This document shows, in pieces, positions 16,839 through 24,865 of a stretch of DNA of 33,819 nucleotides. How positions within the stretch are numbered: the first letter of the stretch is position 1; every line of letters starts with the position of its first letter. The stretch covers positions 1 through 33,819 of the forward strand of contig JAADCV010000103.1 in NCBI GenBank assembly GCA_013154235.1, in the 5' to 3' direction. The notes beneath the pieces are model-generated. The model saw only the letters and a list, made by a program, of their open reading frames with translations, did no database searches and was not told the origin of the DNA. The stretch comes from Thermoproteota archaeon (GTDB taxonomy: Archaea > Thermoproteota > Thermoprotei_A > Sulfolobales > Ignisphaeraceae). The position numbers were made by a program, and so were the translations under genes.

Positions 16839-17677
16839 ACGCTAGGTTCTGCGTTAAGTGTGGAGCTACGAACAAGCCTCTAGTAGGTTCGCTATGCATC
16901 GATTGCTTCCTCGAAATGTATGGGCTCGTTAAGCAGAAGCAGGGCTTAGAGATTTCGATATGCCCACGATGCTACGCCATACGGCTCCACGGTAAGTGGG
17001 TGAGACCCAATACCTACGACGAGTTCGTTGAGCTTGTGAGAAGCAGCATCTCTAGCTCGCTAGCGCCCTCAAGACCGGAGGTAAAGATAGACTCTATAAG
17101 AATTCCGTCTGTAGACCTATACTCTAATCGAGTTCCAGTAGTGCTGCGAGCCAGAATAGGTGATCACAGCATAGAGAAGCAGTTAGAGCTAAGAGTGCAC
17201 TGGAAGAAGGCTCTATGCCCCATGTGCTTTAAACGGGCTGCTGGTTCGTACCAAGCAGTTGTTCAGGTGAGGTACGTACACGAGACGCCAGATATAGAGA
17301 GGTTTAAGGAGAAGCTTACGGAGGTATTTCCCGATGATATAGTAGAGATAGAGGAGCTCAAGCACGGGTTCGACGTAAAAGTTTCGTCTGATCATGTTGC
17401 TCGAAGAATAGCGTTACTGATACAGAGAACTTGGAAAGCTGTACGCATAATAGAGTCGTATGGCGATCAACGACGAAGAAGAGACGGAAGGAGAACAGCA
17501 AGGCTCTACATCTCCGTCAGAATCCTAAACGTATCTCCCGGCGATTACGTTGTAATAGATAGGCGCGCCTACGAGGTAGAGAGCGTAACGCGCGACAAGA
17601 TAGTCCTTAGAGATTCCTCGGGAAGAAGGAGAGTACTCAACATTAAAGAACTTCCCAGAAGAGCCTCGAGGCCCTAG
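16835..17677 (+). CDS. NMD3 homologue, large-subunit ribosome assembly factor
   Basis: Archaeal relative of eukaryotic Nmd3, which binds the 60S subunit. The N-terminus has treble-clef zinc knuckles: FCVKCG, LCIDCF, then ICPRCYAIRLHGKW, and later LCPMCFKRAAG, about eight cysteines in CxxC pairs. A middle alpha/beta region follows. The C-terminal OB/SH3-like part (DYVVIDRRAYEVESVTRDKIVLRDSSGRRR) is the archaeal version; the eukaryotic nuclear-transport tail is missing, as expected. The TTG start at 16835 overlaps the DUF424 stop and has GGAGGTC upstream. It is third in the aIF2-beta operon. Confidence 0.9.
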   Translation: MNARFCVKCGATNKPLVGSLCIDCFLEMYGLVKQKQGLEISICPRCYAIRLHGKWVRPNTYDEFVELVRSSISSSLAPSRPEVKIDSIRIPSVDLYSNRVPVVLRARIGDHSIEKQLELRVHWKKALCPMCFKRAAGSYQAVVQVRYVHETPDIERFKEKLTEVFPDDIVEIEELKHGFDVKVSSDHVARRIALLIQRTWKAVRIIESYGDQRRRRDGRRTARLYISVRILNVSPGDYVVIDRRAYEVESVTRDKIVLRDSSGRRRVLNIKELPRRASRP

Positions 17678-17683
17678 CTAACA

Positions 17684-17694
17684 AAGATATTTAG
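17684..17694 (+). promoter_or_regulatory. TATA-like element before aIF1A
   Basis: AAGATATTTAG follows the NMD3 stop and would place transcription start near 17716, at or just before the SD element of aIF1A. The aIF1A-RIO1-KH group may therefore have its own promoter in addition to read-through. Confidence 0.4.
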
Positions 17695-17726
17695 GGGGTT
17701 AGAACGTTGAAGGTAGAGGTGAGAGC

Positions 17727-18059
17727 ATAGCAAAGAAGAGACGACGTAGAGAGGAAGAATCTTCAAAGGAGCCCGTTCTACCTCAAGAAGGTCAAGTCAT
17801 ATGCGTTGTCGAGGAAGTTATAGGCGCTGACCACGTTAAGGTAAAGTGCCTAGATGGTGTAACACGAGTGTGCAGAATTCCCGGGAAATTCCGTCGCAGA
17901 GTGTGGATGTCAGAAGGCGATCTAGTGCTGGTGACACCATGGGATTTCCAACCATCTAAAGGAGATATTGAGCACAGATACACGAAGGAGGAGGTTCGAA
18001 AGCTCATCGCTATGAACGTAGTTCCTCAAGAGTTCCTAGAGAGCATTGGTGCGCTATAG
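17727..18059 (+). CDS. Translation initiation factor aIF1A, apparent ATA start codon
   Basis: Single OB-fold factor that binds the ribosomal A site and, with aIF1, helps start-codon selection. The protein (110 aa) starts with a basic tail, AKKRRRRE. The OB fold follows: GQVICVVEEVIGADHVKVKC, RIPGKFRRRVWMSEGDLVLV and the family signature PWDFQPSKGDIEHRYT. There is no in-frame ATG, GTG or TTG between the upstream stop (TAG, 17700-17702) and the GTG at 17868, which lies in the middle of the fold. The only sensible start is ATA at 17727: GAGGTGAG (17716-17723) precedes it with normal spacing, and it gives the expected MAKK-like N-terminus. The RIO1 ATG follows one base after its stop. A sequencing error is the main alternative. 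Confidence 0.88.
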   Translation: MAKKRRRREEESSKEPVLPQEGQVICVVEEVIGADHVKVKCLDGVTRVCRIPGKFRRRVWMSEGDLVLVTPWDFQPSKGDIEHRYTKEEVRKLIAMNVVPQEFLESIGAL

Positions 18060-18060
18060 C

Positions 18061-18915
18061 ATGGCTAAGAAAGACTTGAAGAAGATCGAGCTAGAGCTTC
18101 GAAGAGCTGAGCGTGAGAACCGCATCAAGGATAAGGATCTTTTTGAAGTTGTTGAGGAGGTTTTCGATAGAAGGACAATACTCTCTATACTTGAGCTTAG
18201 GAAAAGGGGTTGCCTTAAGACGCTGAAGGGAGTTGTATCTGCAGGTAAGGAAGCGCGAGTATACTGGGGGTTATCGCCTAGCGGAAAGGATTTAGCAGTA
18301 AAGATATACTTGACCGTAACAGCCGAGTTCCGCAAGAGCATCTGGAAATACATAAAGGGGGATCCTCGGTACGAATGGATTGGGAAGTTGCCTCGACATA
18401 AGCTCATGGCTGTATGGGCCCGCAAGGAGTTCTCGAACCTTAAGAGGCTCCATAAAGCTGGGATCGCTGTTCCGGAACCGATCTGCTACTACGATACAAT
18501 AATAGTGATGAGCTTCATTGGTGAACGGGGGCAGAGGGCTCCACTGCTCAAGGAAGCTTATGAGGCTGGTTTACTAGACGAGAGCACTGCTAGGCATATA
18601 CTAGATCGTGTGCTTACGTACATCAAAATAGCCTACATTAGAGCGCGGCTAATACATGCTGACTTAAGCGAGTACAACATAATGGTCTGGAATGGAGAGC
18701 CCTATATCATAGATGTTGCCCAGGCTGTTAGAGTGGATCACCCTAATGCTTTAGAGTTTCTGCGGAGGGATATTGTGAACATAATTAGGTTCTTTAGCGA
18801 GGATGTCGGAATCGAAACTCCCGATCCCGACAACGTTCTCAAGGAGATATTGGGTGAAGAAGAGAGAGTTAACCCGGAGCACAGAGCTGAGAAAGAGGAT
18901 GAGCCACATGAGTAG
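18061..18915 (+). CDS. RIO1-type serine kinase/ATPase
   Basis: Atypical kinase needed for late small-subunit ribosome maturation. It has the RIO1 nucleotide-binding loop VSAGKEARVYWG, the catalytic lysine in LAVKIY, the RIO1 sequence EFRKSIWKYIKGDPRY, the catalytic loop HADLSEYNIM, and the metal-binding Asp in IIDVAQAV. A C-terminal acidic tail follows. I use ATG at 18061 (284 aa), one base after the aIF1A stop; an in-frame GTG at 18046 would overlap aIF1A. Its last eight bases overlap the start of the KH gene (ATGAGTAG). Linkage to aIF1A and a Pno1/Dim2-like partner supports a 30S biogenesis role. Confidence 0.95.
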   Translation: MAKKDLKKIELELRRAERENRIKDKDLFEVVEEVFDRRTILSILELRKRGCLKTLKGVVSAGKEARVYWGLSPSGKDLAVKIYLTVTAEFRKSIWKYIKGDPRYEWIGKLPRHKLMAVWARKEFSNLKRLHKAGIAVPEPICYYDTIIVMSFIGERGQRAPLLKEAYEAGLLDESTARHILDRVLTYIKIAYIRARLIHADLSEYNIMVWNGEPYIIDVAQAVRVDHPNALEFLRRDIVNIIRFFSEDVGIETPDPDNVLKEILGEEERVNPEHRAEKEDEPHE

Positions 18916-19549
18916 CGGATCCGAGCCCTCCGAGAGCCGTGCTATGTCGAAGCGCTCGGGGAGCGCACCGAAGCACTACTTCATACCGGGCGTTACAAGG
19001 CTCTACGTAAAGGTGCCTCCGGATCGTATAGGGGTATTAATAGGTAGGGAAGGAGAAGTTTTGAAAAACGTTATGGAGAGGACAAAAACTAAGATAACTG
19101 TAGACAGCGTTAATTGCTTAGTCGTAATCGAGCCAGCTACACCAGCTACAACGCCTCTCGATCTAATGAAAGCACAAGAGTTCGTGAAAGCCATAGCCTA
19201 CGGGTTCTCACCCGAACGCGCTATGAGACTCCTAGAGGAGGATCAGATTCTAGTAGTCATAGATTTGAAGCAGTACGTGAAGCCCACAGTCAATCACTTA
19301 ACAAGGGTTAAGGGAAGGATCATAGGCGAGCATGGTAAAGCTCGCAAGAACTTAGAAGAAATGACTGGCACCTACATATCTGTGTACGACGACTATGTTG
19401 CTATAATAGGTGATTACGAATCCGCTTCAGCAGCTAGAGAAGCTATCCTAATGCTGATAGAGGGCCGGCAGCACTCAACCGTCTATAGACATCTGGACAG
19501 GATCATGGCTAGGATAAGGAGAGACAAGAGACTTCAATTCTGGTACTAA
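18908..19549 (+). CDS. Tandem KH-domain protein, archaeal Dim2/Pno1-like
   Basis: Homologue of eukaryotic Pno1/Dim2, an RNA-binding small-subunit assembly factor that binds near the 3' end of 16S-type rRNA. Two KH domains are visible. The first is around VPPDRIGVLIGREGEVLKN (GREG loop) and the second around RVKGRIIGEHGKARKNLEEMTG (GEHG loop), followed by ISVYDDYVAIIGDYESA. The C-terminus MARIRRDKRLQFWY is typical. ATG at 18908 overlaps the RIO1 stop by eight bases, with GAGGATG upstream. Dim2 and Rio1 act in the same pathway in eukaryotes, so the overlap is functionally sensible. Confidence 0.92.
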   Translation: MSSGSEPSESRAMSKRSGSAPKHYFIPGVTRLYVKVPPDRIGVLIGREGEVLKNVMERTKTKITVDSVNCLVVIEPATPATTPLDLMKAQEFVKAIAYGFSPERAMRLLEEDQILVVIDLKQYVKPTVNHLTRVKGRIIGEHGKARKNLEEMTGTYISVYDDYVAIIGDYESASAAREAILMLIEGRQHSTVYRHLDRIMARIRRDKRLQFWY

Positions 19550-19626
19550 CATCATTTAATTCCTTCTATAGCTAAAGCTTATTAGCTCCACTTAAGGAAC
19601 ACTATCTCGAGAAGATGATGTATGGA

Positions 19627-19762
<136 letters not shown>

Positions 19763-19782
19763 CATCATTACTGCTACTGCTT

Positions 19783-19791
19783 CTAATAAAA
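19783..19791 (+). promoter_or_regulatory. TATA-like element for permuted GTPase
   Basis: CTAATAAAA follows the tRNA by about 20 bases. It predicts transcription start near 19813, downstream of the ATG at 19798, which argues that this ATG is not the translational start. Confidence 0.45.
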
Positions 19792-19833
19792 GCTGGAATG
19801 GATGGTGTTCTTGGGGGAAGGGAGGTGGAGCTA

Positions 19834-20607
19834 ATATCGTATAGAAAGCTAAGAGCAATTATAGCTAGATCCGATATCGTGCTAGAGGTCGTAGATATAC
19901 GCAATCCTATAGAGACGAGACCTACTTATATAGAAAACATGGTTTCGTCCATGGGCAGAGACTTAATACTTGTTCTAAATAAATGCGACCTCGTACCAGT
20001 ATGGGTCAGCAAGGGGTGGGCTAGGTACTTTCGATCTCAGGGCATTAAGACCGTGTTCGTTTCCGCAACAAGAGGCTACGGTTCTAAACTTCTTAGGCGT
20101 GCTATCCTAGAAATGATTCCCTCTAGGCCAGCAGTACTCTCAGTAGTAGGCTACCCTAAGGTTGGCAAGTCTTCTATAATAAACATGCTTAAAGGGAAAG
20201 AGAGCGCCCCCACGAGCCCTATCCCTGGATCTACGGGCTACACAAAGAGAGCGCAGCTGTATAAGGTAGCGAATGGTATCTACCTCATAGACACCCCCGG
20301 TCTTGTACTACCTAGAGGAGATAGCGTAGAAGCACTGATTCGTAGACAACCCGTTGAGAGCTTCAAGGATCCCGTACCAGTTGCTGTCAAGTTAATAAGC
20401 TACATCTTGAAGCACGTTCCGACAGCGTTTGTAGAGGCTTACGGAATTCGGGAGAAAGACCCAGCTGCAATACTTGAGAAGATAGCTCTGAGAAGAGGAT
20501 GGATATACAAGTCTACGAAGGAGCCTAATATTGAAGAGGCTGCTAGAGCTGTAATAAGAGATTACCACAAGGGTAAGATACCCTTCTACGTTACTCCTCC
20601 TGAATAG
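19834..20607 (+). CDS. Circularly permuted GTPase (YlqF/MTG1/Nug1 class), likely ATA or GTG start
   Basis: Ribosome-assembly GTPase with permuted motif order: G4 NKCD and G5 SATRG come before G1 GYPKVGKSS and G3 DTPG. The protein opens with an RKLRAIIARSDIVLEVVDIRNP segment, as is usual for this class. The C-terminus ends YHKGKIPFYVTPPE. Three starts are possible. ATG 19798 lies upstream of the predicted transcript start. GTG 19825 lies inside the SD. ATA 19834 has GGAGGTG (19821-19827) six bases upstream and gives MSYRKLR, the usual N-terminus length. I show the ATA start (257 aa), with moderate certainty. The 3' end overlaps the convergent Trm10 gene by 17 bases. Confidence 0.8.
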   Translation: MSYRKLRAIIARSDIVLEVVDIRNPIETRPTYIENMVSSMGRDLILVLNKCDLVPVWVSKGWARYFRSQGIKTVFVSATRGYGSKLLRRAILEMIPSRPAVLSVVGYPKVGKSSIINMLKGKESAPTSPIPGSTGYTKRAQLYKVANGIYLIDTPGLVLPRGDSVEALIRRQPVESFKDPVPVAVKLISYILKHVPTAFVEAYGIREKDPAAILEKIALRRGWIYKSTKEPNIEEAARAVIRDYHKGKIPFYVTPPE

Positions 20608-21631
20608 GGATCCCCCTAGCTCTAAGGTAATCTAAGCAGTCCTCAACGCTCAGTTTGAGCATTGAGCACAGCTTTCTAATGTATGATGCAGGTACTTGGT
20701 TGAAGCGGCTATATATGGAGTATGCTTCCTTATATAGTCTTGTTAATCTATCGCTCTTACTCATAGAGCTAAGCACCGCGTCTTCGAGATCTATTCTAGT
20801 CATTCTAGCTTTGAGTATGATCTCGGCTATCTTGTTTACCCTATTTGGCACACCTACCCTAGATCCCCAAAGCTCTATTCTAGCGCTAGGCGCGTTAGAC
20901 CAGTTAACACGCCTAATTAGGCTTGTAGCATATGGCCTAGGAACCTTATCGTCTATCACTGCACCTATAACAAAAGCATCGTATTCTAGAACCGCACTAT
21001 CGCTTAGCACTACATCAGAGTATGGATCTAGAACAAGAGTCTTGAGTTCGATATTTCTCTCACACTCGCCATTTACACACCTTATTACCTGCGGTCTATA
21101 GCCGAACTCCCTATGCAGCCTCTTCACCAGAACCCTTGGGGGATTTACCAGCAATACATGACGATCTGTTAGATACCTAGATACTGTGTCCATAAGCACA
21201 GCAACTTGTTTGTATGCTTCACCGCGCTCTGCCTCTGTGTGGAGTTCCCATAGGCTAAGGTCGAGAACTATGTATGGCGGTACGCGCTCTAGGAACCCAA
21301 AGCATTTGTAGAGATCTAGTGGCTTGACCTGCATGCCGGTTTTGCTAAGTTCACTGCTGCTCAAAGCTAAGTAATGAGTGAGTGCATGGCCTCTGGCGTG
21401 CTCAATACACAGTGTAACTCCGTAGCTGAACGATATGGGAATGCATCTAACGGAGCTATCTACTCTCGCGAGGATTGCGTTGCCTCTCAGCATCTCGATT
21501 AGCAGCGCGTGAAGTGATCCTCCTAAGTACCGTTCTTTGATTCCCTTAACCTTTCTGTACAGCCTCCTCGAAAAAGCGACCACATCTATGCCGTGGAACC
21601 TCAAGCATTGCGCAAATAGCTCGTATGCCAT
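20591..21631 (-). CDS. tRNA (purine-9-N1) methyltransferase, Trm10 family
   Basis: SPOUT-class enzyme that methylates N1 of A9 and/or G9 in tRNA; Sulfolobus Trm10 makes m1A9. The N-terminal half is variable and basic. The SPOUT trefoil-knot region is recognisable: VLDPYSDVVLSDSAVLEYDAFVIG, then the knot segments DKVPRPYATSLIRR and ELWGSRVGVPNRVNKIAEIILKAR. An archaeal helical tail (AVLSSMSKSDRLTRLYKEAY) follows. ATG at 21631 has GGAGG seven bases upstream and gives 346 aa; a TTG at 21655 is the longer option. Whether the product is m1A9, m1G9 or both cannot be read from the sequence. Confidence 0.88.
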   Translation of the reverse strand: MAYELFAQCLRFHGIDVVAFSRRLYRKVKGIKERYLGGSLHALLIEMLRGNAILARVDSSVRCIPISFSYGVTLCIEHARGHALTHYLALSSSELSKTGMQVKPLDLYKCFGFLERVPPYIVLDLSLWELHTEAERGEAYKQVAVLMDTVSRYLTDRHVLLVNPPRVLVKRLHREFGYRPQVIRCVNGECERNIELKTLVLDPYSDVVLSDSAVLEYDAFVIGAVIDDKVPRPYATSLIRRVNWSNAPSARIELWGSRVGVPNRVNKIAEIILKARMTRIDLEDAVLSSMSKSDRLTRLYKEAYSIYSRFNQVPASYIRKLCSMLKLSVEDCLDYLRARGIPIQEE

Positions 21632-21688
21632 CGATTGCCTCCACTCGTACTGCAAAGCATTTTTACAGAATAAAGCTCTATGTCGAAG

Positions 21689-22030
21689 CTACGATGCTTG
21701 AACCTCAGCCTCCTCTACAGTCCCAGCTATTGAGACTGCCTCCGTGCTCTCATCCGCTGGCCTCTCTTCTGCAACAACCTCTATCGCAACTCTATTGTAG
21801 TTCTTTAACGCAGCTAGCAGTTTCTCCCCCGCTTCTGTTAGCCTATAGAGCTTGTAGTTTCCTCTCGCATACACCACCTCGACAACTCCTAGAGCCTCAA
21901 GCACGTGAAACGAGGCTAGAACCTCGTATCGGGGAAGGCCAGTTATCGCTATAACGTCGCTAGGGGACGCAATCCTATCCTTAAGTGCCTCGAGTATTGA
22001 CACGAGCTTCTCCCTGGCGCTCTTAACCAT
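21689..22030 (-). CDS. Winged-helix DNA-binding protein, putative transcription regulator
   Basis: A 113-aa protein with one winged helix-turn-helix: helix 1 AREKLVSILEALKDR, helices 2 and 3 SPSDVIAITGLPRYEVLASFHVLEALG, wing VVEVVYARGNYKLYRLTEAGEKLL, then an acidic C-terminal tail without obvious fold. It resembles small archaeal MarR/PadR-like or ArsR-like regulators without a sensor domain. GGTGAT five bases before the ATG is a strong SD. It lies between Trm10 (same strand, 58 bases downstream) and the divergent three-gene ATPase cassette, so it could regulate either; there is no direct evidence. Confidence 0.8.
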   Translation of the reverse strand: MVKSAREKLVSILEALKDRIASPSDVIAITGLPRYEVLASFHVLEALGVVEVVYARGNYKLYRLTEAGEKLLAALKNYNRVAIEVVAEERPADESTEAVSIAGTVEEAEVQAS

Positions 22031-22121
22031 CAGATCACCGCTAACCTAGCTACGTAAGTATCGAGCTTTAAAGAGCTGAGGCGTATTCCCTCACTTCATA
22101 AGCGTAGCTATCTGTAGGGAG

Positions 22122-24296
22122 ATGCGAGTTACGGACTCTCTACTCTTGCCCCCGCTGAACCTGCGCAGCACTAGGCTTACTGTATCGGTTGAGAGTATAA
22201 AGATATCAGGAGACGAAGTAGTTCATCCACGAATCGATGCATCGCAGCTACCAATCGAGATTGTAGACGCGTCTCCCTTTGCAGTGTATGACCAGAAGCG
22301 TGGGAGAATAGAGGTAGTATCGCTGAGCATGCGGAGATCTAGGAGCTTTATTAGCGCTGTCGACAATAGCCCCCATTTAACTAGAGTTGGATGTAGATCT
22401 ATTCTATATCGATCAAACACTGGCTACAGAGCTCTCGTCTGGAGGCGTGGAAGCATTGAGGATATCGATACCAGTATTCCGCAGCACTACATTCTAATTC
22501 CTTTGTCTGACGATGCCATTGCCTTCGATGCTATTGAGAGGAAGATTCATCTCCTCAAGGAGCCGAACGTATGTGAGGAGCTTCACAAATGCTCGCGCAC
22601 GAACCACGCTTACATACGTGGAGCTAGAGCCGTTGCTTGCAGTTCCAATGACTCGCTCCATATAGTTGCTGGAGATGCTGTCTCAGGTACCTATCTCTCA
22701 GCTAACGTTGGAGCAGATGATGTGAGCATCGTAGACGCTATGCTCGGCTACAAGAGCTTGTGTGCAATAATTGAGCTCAGTCGAGAACCAGCGTTAGTTT
22801 ACAAAGATTGCAGAAGCAATGTTCAGCTATGCACGGGTTTAGCGCAGCGGTATAGGCATGCCGGGATTCTCGATTTTGCGGACGGTGTAGCCGTGCTACA
22901 GATAGATCGTTCCATCGAACTGTTCGACGTGCAGGAGTGCAAGGTCTTATCGAGGCTAGAGACTTTGCCTTTGCGCGAACCGATTACAGCATCGCTGAAT
23001 TCGGTGTTAGGGTCGCTTGCGCTATCTGACGGAGCTAAGATTGCTATAGTGCTAGACATATCTCTTAGGGATCCAAGAGTAATCGTGTTGAGGAACGCTG
23101 GGTCCTCAGTTAGGAGATTGGCTTTCTATGAGAGTACACTAGTTGTATGCAGCTCCGCGCAGTGCGAAGAGATAAAACTGCACAACCTGGGCACCAGGAT
23201 CAAGGTGTCTAGATCCGTAATACCCTCGGTGATTGACTGCGTGAGAGTTGGTAGTTCCTTCCTGTGCTTAGCAAGCGATAAGAGAATCGTTGCTCTAGAG
23301 GCTGGCCCATGCTCTTTCTCTATCACGCCGCTGGAGGATTCGTCAATCATGCTCTCGACAAACTGCCTAAGGGAACCTTCGAGGGTCGCATATCTATCCT
23401 CATCAACTCGGGTACTGCAGAGAACCAGCTCGCTTCTTCTCGATAGCGAGACAATTCGCGTGCTAATCGAGGTATCTCCACGCCACAATACCTTTTCAAG
23501 GTCGCTAGAGTGTAAGCCTCTGCTCCAGCTTCTACACGATTCTATTCTTAAGGTGGAGTACCGCTCCGGTACCGACCCTTGCATCTCGTGTGCATCTGCC
23601 GAGAGTAGAGAGATAGATCTACGCAACTACGTAACTACGGCGGCTGGAGACGCTTGTATTGATCTAGGGCGTCTACGAGAAGACATATCGTCTCTAGGGG
23701 CAAAGCTTCGAGGAGTAGAAGTGGTGAACCTAGATAGAGCGGTCTCTAAGACCGTGAACTCGGATAGAGAATGCGTACCGCTTAGAGACTTCGAAGCCCT
23801 TCTACTCGACATAGCCACAGCGACAGGATCCGAGAAAATTGTTGTGCCTCTATGCACCACACCACTATATACATACTCTAGCGGGTCCGAGCTAAGGATT
23901 TCTCGAGATGGCTGCCTAGCTAGTATCACGGTACCGGTATCCTGCACCCGCCTCGTACTCGCCTCACTACATCTAGGTACTGCAAGTCCTGTAGAGCTAA
24001 CGCTCAGCATCGAGAACTCATGCAACGTACCTATACCAGCGCTACTACCCGATGAAGACACTATTGTGATACCACCTAGATCTAGGTCCAGCATTTCCTT
24101 GAGTGTGCCAGTGAAACCGTTTAGCGTCGTTACCGTGCTATTGCTAGAGCCAGGGGAGATAAAGGTTCTGCAAGCGCGAGTATCCATGCGCGACTTTCTA
24201 CAGTTAGCTCACTGCGTCGCTTTAAGAGTACTTAGATCTCTAGGGGGGTATGCTGCGAGAGCTACTGAAGAAACTCAGCCCTCTGCACGGCGCTAA
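22122..24296 (+). CDS. Large Cys-rich protein of unknown function, beta-propeller-like
   Basis: I do not recognise this 724-aa protein. From about residue 35 to 420 it consists of repeated beta-rich blades (for example FDAIERKIHLLKE, GVAVLQIDRSIELFDVQECK, GAKIAIVLDISLRDPRVIVL, SDKRIVALEAG), suggesting a propeller. The last 250 residues look like beta-sandwich segments (GCLASITVPVSCTRLVLASLHLG, SLSVPVKPFSVVTVLLLEPGE). Cysteines are frequent throughout. There is no signal peptide or membrane helix. The ATG at 22122 coincides with a transcript start predicted from a TATA-like CATAAGC (22097-22103), so it is probably leaderless. Its 3' end overlaps the next gene by 47 bases, tying it to the ATPase cassette. 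Confidence 0.75.
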   Translation: MRVTDSLLLPPLNLRSTRLTVSVESIKISGDEVVHPRIDASQLPIEIVDASPFAVYDQKRGRIEVVSLSMRRSRSFISAVDNSPHLTRVGCRSILYRSNTGYRALVWRRGSIEDIDTSIPQHYILIPLSDDAIAFDAIERKIHLLKEPNVCEELHKCSRTNHAYIRGARAVACSSNDSLHIVAGDAVSGTYLSANVGADDVSIVDAMLGYKSLCAIIELSREPALVYKDCRSNVQLCTGLAQRYRHAGILDFADGVAVLQIDRSIELFDVQECKVLSRLETLPLREPITASLNSVLGSLALSDGAKIAIVLDISLRDPRVIVLRNAGSSVRRLAFYESTLVVCSSAQCEEIKLHNLGTRIKVSRSVIPSVIDCVRVGSSFLCLASDKRIVALEAGPCSFSITPLEDSSIMLSTNCLREPSRVAYLSSSTRVLQRTSSLLLDSETIRVLIEVSPRHNTFSRSLECKPLLQLLHDSILKVEYRSGTDPCISCASAESREIDLRNYVTTAAGDACIDLGRLREDISSLGAKLRGVEVVNLDRAVSKTVNSDRECVPLRDFEALLLDIATATGSEKIVVPLCTTPLYTYSSGSELRISRDGCLASITVPVSCTRLVLASLHLGTASPVELTLSIENSCNVPIPALLPDEDTIVIPPRSRSSISLSVPVKPFSVVTVLLLEPGEIKVLQARVSMRDFLQLAHCVALRVLRSLGGYAARATEETQPSARR

Positions 24297-24846
24297 GGTT
24301 CAGAGCAGAGATAAGGTAAACATAGTTCGTCTTTCCCGAGGTATGTATCTCGCAACTAGTGGAAGCAAGGCGTACGTTGTAGCGGTCTTCTCAGTGAAAC
24401 GCGCTAATGCATCGGAGATCCATAGCATGCTGGATCTGGTTAGGCGCGTGCGCAGGTTTATCGCAACTCTCTGCTCGGGAGGCTGCACGGTATGCATCGC
24501 TACCGCTGCGTCTAGAGAATCGGAGAGATACATTAAGGAGATAGAGGCTATGATAACTAACAAGACCGTTGAGTACGAGTATGATAGAGCTAACGCGCGG
24601 ATTAGGCGCGAACTCAAGATCCTCAAGACCATTCACGATAAGCTTGTTTCCGGCTACATACCGCTGAGGATAAGCACTACTATAGCTATCTCGTGCCCCA
24701 TCAGCTCCGCTGAAGAGGCTGAATCGATCTGTAGAGCTATAGCTGATAGAGCTGACATAGCGTCTAGAATACTTGGGCTAGAGGTAGAGCGTGTCGATGT
24801 ATCTCTCGAGAGCTTGGTAACCAATTTTCGAGCTCTATACAGCTAG
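24250..24846 (+). CDS. Possible VirB4/CedB N-terminal-domain-like protein
   Basis: A 198-aa soluble alpha/beta protein. A beta-rich start (NIVRLSRGMYLATSGSKAYVVAVFSVKR) leads to helices and then a second alpha/beta unit (LRISTTIAISCPISSAEEAESICRAIADRADIAS). This arrangement resembles the N-terminal domain that precedes the ATPase domain in VirB4/TraC/CedB-type proteins. The next gene encodes just such an ATPase domain without that N-terminus, so the two may be a split VirB4-like protein. The similarity is by eye, not by search. The ATG follows a run of six G, and the gene overlaps its predecessor by 47 bases and precedes the ATPase gene by 19. Confidence 0.65.
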   Translation: MLRELLKKLSPLHGAKVQSRDKVNIVRLSRGMYLATSGSKAYVVAVFSVKRANASEIHSMLDLVRRVRRFIATLCSGGCTVCIATAASRESERYIKEIEAMITNKTVEYEYDRANARIRRELKILKTIHDKLVSGYIPLRISTTIAISCPISSAEEAESICRAIADRADIASRILGLEVERVDVSLESLVTNFRALYS

Positions 24847-24865
24847 CGAATCCAAGCGCATCACC

